Positions 6,816 to 10,623 of a stretch of DNA of 10,623 nucleotides are shown piece by piece. How positions within the stretch are numbered: the stretch's first letter is position 1; each line of letters starts with the position of its first letter. The DNA is from 66-474 sp035547895. Its GTDB lineage: Bacteria > Pseudomonadota > Gammaproteobacteria > Xanthomonadales > Rhodanobacteraceae. Below the pieces are notes generated by a model that worked only from the letters and a program-made list of their open reading frames with translations, was not told where the DNA came from and ran no database searches. Location of the stretch: assembly GCA_035547895.1 (NCBI GenBank), contig DASZTT010000025.1, positions 1-10,623 of the forward strand. The letters are read 5' to 3'. The translations under genes and the position numbers were made by a program.

Positions 6816-6877
6816 GCATCACAGTGACGAATGCGGCGGACAGACTTCCCTTCCCGTCCGCCGCATTTTTGTGATGC
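6816..6877. terminator. Large two-part stem-loop between the DUF2807 gene and the response regulator gene
   Basis: An inner perfect 12-bp stem pairs 6830-6841 (AATGCGGCGGAC) with 6856-6867 (GTCCGCCGCATT) around a 14-base pyrimidine-rich loop. An outer perfect 8-bp stem pairs GCATCACA (6816-6823) with TGTGATGC (6870-6877). The two are separated by an asymmetric internal loop of 6 and 2 bases. The inner stem followed by five T residues is a good intrinsic terminator on the plus strand. Both flanking genes, however, run on the minus strand, where the tail after the stem is TTCGTCAC, a weak U-tract. It probably ends transcription of the DUF2807 gene, perhaps as a bidirectional or factor-assisted terminator. 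Confidence 0.6.
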
Positions 6878-6939
6878 GCCGGCTGCGGGTTCGCCCGCGG
6901 CCGGCAACTTCGAGGCCCGTGGACGCAAGGCCGTGTTGT

Positions 6940-7899
6940 TCAATCGTCGTCGCGCGGCACGCTGATCTTGCCTTTGACGTTGCGGTGGCTGATGTCGCCA
7001 CTGCCGACCGAGCCGACGCTGAAGTCGCCGCCCACGCCGTCGGCGCCGAAGTCGCCCGAGCCGACGCTGCCCGCGTGCACGTTGCCGCCGGCCTGCGAGA
7101 TCTTCACGTCCCCCGACGCGACCGTGCCCACCGACACGTTGCGTGTGACGTTGCTGATGACGAGATCGCCCGAACCCACGCTCTTTGCGTCGAGGCTGCC
7201 GCCGACACCCGTGACCTTGGCGTCACCGGACGCGATCGAGCCCAGCGAAACGTCGCCCTTGACATTGCCCAGCACGAGATCGCCCGACCCGACGCCACCG
7301 GCGCGCGCGTTGCCGCGCACGCCGTCCATGCCGACGTCGCCGGAACCCAGGCTTGAAAGATCGAAGCTGCCGGCATCGCTGGCGACCACGTCGCCCGAGC
7401 CGACGCGCAGGCCGAATGCGCCCGCGACGCCATCCACCTTGAGGTCGCCGGAACCGAGCGACGCATCCAGCGCAGCGACGTTGCCGACCTTGGCATCGCC
7501 CGAACCTTCCTGCAGCTTGATCGCCAGCGATTGCGGCACCCGCACGTCCAGCTTCAGGTAGGCGTAGGAGCCGCCAAACAGCGACATCAGCATCGTGTGG
7601 TCGCCGTCGTGGGCGATGAGGCTGGCGGTGTCGCCGCTGCGCGCAGCTTCGACCTTCACGTCCTGCAGCCATTTCTCGTTGGAGGCACACGCGGTGCCGC
7701 GCACCACGACATTCGTCAACCCCGGTTCGCCGTGGATCACCAGGTCATCGGGGCCGATCTGCACCGTGAGAAGCTTCAGGCCCGCGGCATTGATCTCGGC
7801 GTTGCGCGGTGCGCTGTAGCGGCATTGTTCGGCGCCCAGCGCCGTGAACGACAACACAAGCAGCGACGCGGCCGCAAGCAACAGGATGGATCTGCGCAT
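6940..7899 (-). CDS. Secreted DUF2807-type protein with ten SGD repeats (putative GIN/adhesin-head fold)
   Basis: A 319-residue exported protein. The start at 7899 has a good GGAGA site 6 bases upstream. Residues 1-22 are a signal peptide (Arg-Arg, a long Leu/Ala core, cleavage near ALG-AEQ). An N-terminal region with two cysteines (Cys26, Cys71) follows. Residues 132-314 are tandem repeats, each starting GSGD or ASGD and containing a NVxG or GVxG step about eight residues later. This is the pattern of the DUF2807 (GIN, putative auto-transporter adhesin head) family, predicted to fold as a right-handed beta-helix. There is no membrane anchor, lipobox or autotransporter barrel, so the mature protein is probably periplasmic or released. 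The C-terminus ends in three aspartates. It stands alone between mazG and the two-component genes, and the function of the family is unknown. Confidence 0.85.
   Translation of the reverse strand: MRRSILLLAAASLLVLSFTALGAEQCRYSAPRNAEINAAGLKLLTVQIGPDDLVIHGEPGLTNVVVRGTACASNEKWLQDVKVEAARSGDTASLIAHDGDHTMLMSLFGGSYAYLKLDVRVPQSLAIKLQEGSGDAKVGNVAALDASLGSGDLKVDGVAGAFGLRVGSGDVVASDAGSFDLSSLGSGDVGMDGVRGNARAGGVGSGDLVLGNVKGDVSLGSIASGDAKVTGVGGSLDAKSVGSGDLVISNVTRNVSVGTVASGDVKISQAGGNVHAGSVGSGDFGADGVGGDFSVGSVGSGDISHRNVKGKISVPRDDD
6958..7506 (-). repeat. 57-bp coding repeat array inside the DUF2807 gene
   Basis: Ten (G/A)SGD motifs start at residues 132, 149, 167, 185, 204, 223, 242, 261, 280 and 299. Spacing is 17, 18, 18 and then exactly 19 six times, i.e. 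a 57-bp DNA period in the later repeats. The regular part looks like the product of duplication of a single beta-helix coil. The sixth and eighth units carry ASGD in place of GSGD. Confidence 0.85.
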
Positions 7900-7917
7900 G
7901 ATTTTTCTCCGGAATGT

Positions 7918-7931
7918 GGAACAGGGGTTCC
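7918..7931. promoter_or_regulatory. Perfect dyad GGAAC-N4-GTTCC just upstream of the DUF2807 ribosome binding site
   Basis: Five-base arms at 7918-7922 and 7927-7931 flank AGGG, 19 bases before the start codon. It could be an operator or a leader hairpin. The adjacent CCGGAATGTG (7909-7918) resembles CCGGGAATGTG at 8013-8023 between the two GGACA dyads. Confidence 0.3.
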
Positions 7932-8002
7932 CTGGGCTGACAGCAATTGCGATGCCAACCCGGCCGCGATGCCATTTCGATGTTTTTCAACGGGCTGGCC
8001 CT

Positions 8003-8033
8003 GGACACCTGTCCGGGAATGTGTCCGCGGACA
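8003..8033. promoter_or_regulatory. Paired 12-bp dyads of GGACA/TGTCC half-sites upstream of the DUF2807 gene
   Basis: GGACA-CC-TGTCC (8003-8014) and TGTCC-GC-GGACA (8022-8033) are both perfect palindromes, with centres 19 bp apart and half-sites in opposite order. On the minus strand they sit 12 bp upstream of TTGAAA (7990-7985), a possible -35 box, a position typical of activator sites. They are also the first structure downstream of mazG and can fold into alternative hairpins in RNA. An operator and an mRNA processing or termination structure are both possible. Confidence 0.4.
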
Positions 8034-8073
8034 GCGCGCAAACGCCCGCGAACACTTGCGGCGTGGGGTGGCC

Positions 8074-8862
8074 TCAGCGTTCCTCGGCCTTGGCCCTGTC
8101 CCACAACGCGTCCTGCTCGGCCAGCGTCTTGCCCTCGAGCTTTTCGCCAGCCGCCGCGGCAAGTGCCTCCATGCGGCGAAAGCGCCGCTCGAACTTGGCG
8201 TTGGCGTGGCGCAGCGCGGCGGAGAAATCCACGCCGGCGTGTCGCGCGAGGTTCACCAGCACGAACGCGACGTCGCCGATCTCGTCCAGCATCCGATCGT
8301 GGTCCGCGCCGGCCGCGAATTCAGCCCGCACTTCGACGATTTCCTCGTGCAGCTTGTCCAGCACGGGTTCGGGGCCGGGCCAGTCGAAACCGACCGTCGC
8401 CGCCTTGTCGCACAACTTCAGTGCGCGTTGCCATTCCGGCAGGCCGCGCGCGATGCCGGCCAGCACGCTGTTGTCGTCCTCGCCCTTCGCGGCGCGTTCG
8501 GCGCGCTTGATGCCATCCCATGCGCGCGATTGTTCTTCTGCATTCGCATAGCGTGCATCGGCGAACACGTGCGGATGCCGGCGCCTGAGCTTGGCGTTGA
8601 TTGCATCCACCACGTCATCGAACGCGAACAGGTTCTGCTCCTCCGCCATGCGCGCGTGGAACACCACCTGCAGCAGCAAGTCGCCCAGTTCATCCTTCAG
8701 CGCTGCGTAGTCCTTGCGGTCGATCGCGTCGGCGGTCTCGTAGGCTTCCTCGATGGTGTACGGCGCGATCGTCTCGAAGGTTTGCGCGGCATCCCATGGA
8801 CAGCCCTGCTCGCGATCGCGCAGGCGCGCCATGATCGCGAGCAGCTCGGCGACCTTGTCCAT
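8074..8862 (-). CDS. mazG: Nucleoside triphosphate pyrophosphohydrolase MazG
   Basis: A 262-residue protein, the same size as well-studied MazG proteins with two domains. MazG hydrolyses (d)NTPs, including damaged or non-canonical ones, to NMP and pyrophosphate in the cytosol. The N-terminal domain begins with LLAIMARLRD...GCPWDAAQTFETIAPYTIEEAYE. Its metal ligands are seen as Glu38-Glu39-xx-Glu42 and Glu58-xx-Asp61 (DELGD). The second domain repeats the pattern with Glu173-Glu174-xx-Glu177 and Glu194-xx-Asp197 (DEIGD). The ATG at 8862 shares one base with the stop of cysQ (TGATG), so translation is probably coupled. The frame stays open further upstream, but those extra residues lie inside cysQ and do not look like MazG. 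Confidence 0.96.
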   Translation of the reverse strand: MDKVAELLAIMARLRDREQGCPWDAAQTFETIAPYTIEEAYETADAIDRKDYAALKDELGDLLLQVVFHARMAEEQNLFAFDDVVDAINAKLRRRHPHVFADARYANAEEQSRAWDGIKRAERAAKGEDDNSVLAGIARGLPEWQRALKLCDKAATVGFDWPGPEPVLDKLHEEIVEVRAEFAAGADHDRMLDEIGDVAFVLVNLARHAGVDFSAALRHANAKFERRFRRMEALAAAAGEKLEGKTLAEQDALWDRAKAEER

Positions 8863-9668
8863 CACGCGCGCAACCCGAGCCGCGCCAGCCAATCGACCGA
8901 AGCATCGCCCAGCGCCAGGAATTCGGAGTTCAACAACGATTCCTTGGCGTTGTAGCGCAGCGCGTTGCCCTGCAAATCCACCACCGCGCCGCCGGCCTGT
9001 TCCAGCACGCATTGCGCGGCGGCGGTGTCCCACTCCGAAGTGAGGCCGAGGCGCAGGTACAGGTCGGCGTCGCCGCGCGCGACCATGCAGAACTTGATCG
9101 ACGATCCCACCGACAGCAGCCTGTGCTCGCCGAGGTTGGCGAGGATCGCGGCCTGTCGATCGCTGCCATGCGAACGGCTGCCCGCCACCACCGGAATCGT
9201 TGCTGCGGCGCGCGTGGCAATCGGTTGCGGCAATGCGCCCGGCGCGTCTTCCAGGAATGCGCCGTCACCGGCGACGCCGAAGTACAACGCGCCGGTCACC
9301 GGCAGCAAAACCACGCCCAGCACCGGCGCATGATTTTCGATCAACGCGATGTTGACGGTGAACTCGCCATTGCGCTTCACGAACTCGCGCGTGCCGTCCA
9401 GCGGATCGACCAGCCAGTAGCGATCCCACGCGCGCCGCGTGTTCCAGTCGATGTGCTTCGATTCCTCGGACAGCACCGGGATGTCCGGCGTCAGTTCCTT
9501 GAGGCCAGCGACGATGATGCGGTGCGAAGCCATGTCCGCGGCGGTCAGCGGCGAATCGTCGGGCTTCTGTTCGACCGCGAAACTGCCCGCGTAGATTTCC
9601 AGGATGGCCGCGCCTGCGCGGCGCGCGAGCGATCGGCATTCGTGCGCGATGCGTTCCAGTTGGCTCAT
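8862..9668 (-). CDS. cysQ: 3'(2'),5'-bisphosphate nucleotidase CysQ
   Basis: A 268-residue member of the inositol monophosphatase superfamily. CysQ removes the 3'-phosphate of 3'-phosphoadenosine 5'-phosphate, the by-product of sulfate assimilation and acyl-carrier-protein charging, giving AMP. The Mg-binding motifs are present: SEES (67-70), DPLDGT (88-93) and the second motif SEWDTAAAQCVLEQAGG, with Asp214. The stretch KPDDSPLTAAD (35-45) and GTREFVKRNGEFTVNIALIE are characteristic of CysQ rather than of inositol phosphatases. The ATG at 9668 overlaps the nudE stop by four bases (ATGA) and has AAGGAAGG about 11 bases upstream. Confidence 0.95.
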   Translation of the reverse strand: MSQLERIAHECRSLARRAGAAILEIYAGSFAVEQKPDDSPLTAADMASHRIIVAGLKELTPDIPVLSEESKHIDWNTRRAWDRYWLVDPLDGTREFVKRNGEFTVNIALIENHAPVLGVVLLPVTGALYFGVAGDGAFLEDAPGALPQPIATRAAATIPVVAGSRSHGSDRQAAILANLGEHRLLSVGSSIKFCMVARGDADLYLRLGLTSEWDTAAAQCVLEQAGGAVVDLQGNALRYNAKESLLNSEFLALGDASVDWLARLGLRA

Positions 9669-10222
9669 GCCGGTTTGTACCTTCCTTCGAGATATTCGCG
9701 CGCAATGAACAGCGCGGCGATCGACCTGCCTTCCGACACGTCGTCGCGTGCCAGCAGGGCGTGCAGTTTCGACAACTTCCACGGCACCACTTCCAGCGGT
9801 TCGGGTTCGTCGCCGGGGCGGCGCTGCGGATACAAATCCTCCGCCAGGACCACCTGCGCCTTGTGGGTCATGTATGCGGGCGAAAGCGACAAGGTGGTCA
9901 GCGGCGTCAGCTTGCGCGCGCCGAAGCCCACTTCTTCCTGCAATTCCCGATTGGCGGCGTCGAGCGGGGTTTCGCCGTGGTCGATGCGCCCCTTCGGCAC
10001 GCCCAGCTCATAGCGGCCAATGCCGGCTCCATACTCGCGCACCAGCAGCACGGTGTCGCGGTCCTGCATGGGCACGATGAATACCGCGCCCATGCCGGAC
10101 GCGGTCAGCCGCTCGAACGTGCGGCGCGCACCGTTCGAAAACGCGAGGTCGACGTCCTCGACACGCAGGAAGCGGCTGTCGCGCGCGGCGCGCGTCGCAA
10201 GGATCTCGGGAGGAGAGGGCAT
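9665..10222 (-). CDS. nudE: ADP compounds hydrolase NudE (Nudix family)
   Basis: A 185-residue Nudix enzyme, almost the same length as E. coli NudE. NudE hydrolyses ADP-ribose, Ap3A and NADH to nucleoside monophosphates. The complete Nudix box lies at residues 78-100, with GRIDHGE followed by RELQEEVGF. Outside the box, several stretches match my recollection of E. coli NudE: VEDVDLAFSNGARR, VREYGAGIGRYELG and the late DEPEPL. This supports NudE over generic ADP-ribose pyrophosphatase. The ATG at 10222 gives the right N-terminus although no good ribosome site is seen. It is followed directly by cysQ, a neighbour pair I recall from other gammaproteobacteria. A 54-bp gap separates it from the gene upstream. 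Confidence 0.94.
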   Translation of the reverse strand: MPSPPEILATRAARDSRFLRVEDVDLAFSNGARRTFERLTASGMGAVFIVPMQDRDTVLLVREYGAGIGRYELGVPKGRIDHGETPLDAANRELQEEVGFGARKLTPLTTLSLSPAYMTHKAQVVLAEDLYPQRRPGDEPEPLEVVPWKLSKLHALLARDDVSEGRSIAALFIAREYLEGRYKPA

Positions 10223-10276
10223 GAGTCATTGTATGCGATCAGCTCCGATCGCCGCTGTCGGTCACCCAATGCGCGA

Positions 10277-10623
10277 TCAGTCCGGACCCGACGGCGGTGG
10301 AGGCACGCTCGATGCCGACGCGGGCACCTTCACCTTCTTGCCGGTCAGCGTTTCCGCGGGCGGCATCGAGAGGCGGATGTCGTTGTCGTTCTTCGGCGGC
10401 GGTTGCGGATCGTCGCCCTTGCAGCCTGCGAACAACGCCAGCGGCGACAACGCGCAATGCAACTTGATGCCGCCCGGCAGGTGCACGGTCTTCTTCACCG
10501 TGGTCTTCTCGATCACCTTGTCGATCGCGCGCCCGATCGTCTTCTGGCCCAGGCTTTCCTTGTCCGGCGCCCAATCCTGGTTGAAGCGCGTGGGCTTGTA
10601 GGGAATGGGCGACTTGCCGCTGT
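10277..10623 (-). CDS. Conserved-looking hypothetical protein, C-terminal part only
   Basis: The frame is open from the window edge to a TGA at 10277 (115 codons seen), so the start lies outside. A GTG at 10516 is in frame but is unlikely to be the start, because the upstream residues (PYKPTRFNQDWAPDKE and onward) look like real protein. The visible part has a charged segment, a hydrophobic patch ending LFAGC, and then a proline-rich, probably disordered tail. LFAGC resembles a lipoprotein box but is far from any N-terminus. I seem to recall similar tails from unnamed proteins of Xanthomonadaceae, but I assign no function. It could be the first gene of the nudE-cysQ-mazG transcription unit. 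Confidence 0.7.
   Translation of the reverse strand, partial: SGKSPIPYKPTRFNQDWAPDKESLGQKTIGRAIDKVIEKTTVKKTVHLPGGIKLHCALSPLALFAGCKGDDPQPPPKNDNDIRLSMPPAETLTGKKVKVPASASSVPPPPSGPD

Noticed and set aside
7531..8955. Long open frame on the plus strand opposite mazG and the DUF2807 gene
   Set aside because: It runs antisense to two well-supported genes and translates to His-, Arg- and Gln-rich sequence without domains; such frames are common opposite GC-rich genes.
10277..10516. A small separate gene starting at a GTG, with a lipoprotein-like LFAGC motif
   Set aside because: The frame continues upstream to the window edge with protein-like sequence, and the motif is more than 40 residues inside, so it is not a signal peptide.

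Overview
This window is GC-rich, gene-dense chromosomal DNA. It most likely comes from a gammaproteobacterium of the order Lysobacterales (Xanthomonadales), possibly a Rhodanobacteraceae-like genus. That placement is inferred from the NudE-CysQ-MazG gene set, the conserved hypothetical protein at the right edge, the M56/BlaI pair with an extra periplasmic domain, and the codon style. I see no rRNA or tRNA gene, CRISPR array, insertion sequence, integrase or phage gene. All genes but one lie on the minus strand, so they are described from right to left, in the direction of transcription.

Right edge (10623-8074): the C-terminal part of an unrecognised protein, then nudE, cysQ and mazG. The last three are packed head to tail with 1-4 bp stop/start overlaps. 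They form a nucleotide housekeeping unit that removes ADP-ribose-type compounds, 3'-phosphoadenosine 5'-phosphate and non-canonical NTPs.

Middle (8073-4473): a 174-bp gap holding two neighbouring 12-bp dyads precedes a secreted DUF2807-type protein built from ten SGD repeats, most of them exactly 19 residues apart. A 289-bp gap with a large two-part stem-loop follows. Next come an OmpR-family response regulator and its sensor histidine kinase, in one transcription unit.

Convergent to the kinase, and the only plus-strand gene, is a PhyH-type Fe(II)/2-oxoglutarate dioxygenase (3540-4421). It is divergent from a BlaI-family repressor.

Left part (3260-1): a likely BlaI-controlled unit. A promoter overlaid with several GTTTAC/GTAAAC half-sites drives blaI. 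An M56 (BlaR1-like) membrane metallopeptidase gene overlaps blaI by 8 bp, and two tandem RDD-family membrane protein genes follow. The first RDD protein carries a C-terminal type IV pilin-like domain; the second runs off the window. There is no beta-lactamase or PBP2a gene in view, and the M56 protein lacks a penicillin-binding domain. The pair probably senses something other than beta-lactams, or controls envelope proteins. This cassette is the best candidate for something new in the window.
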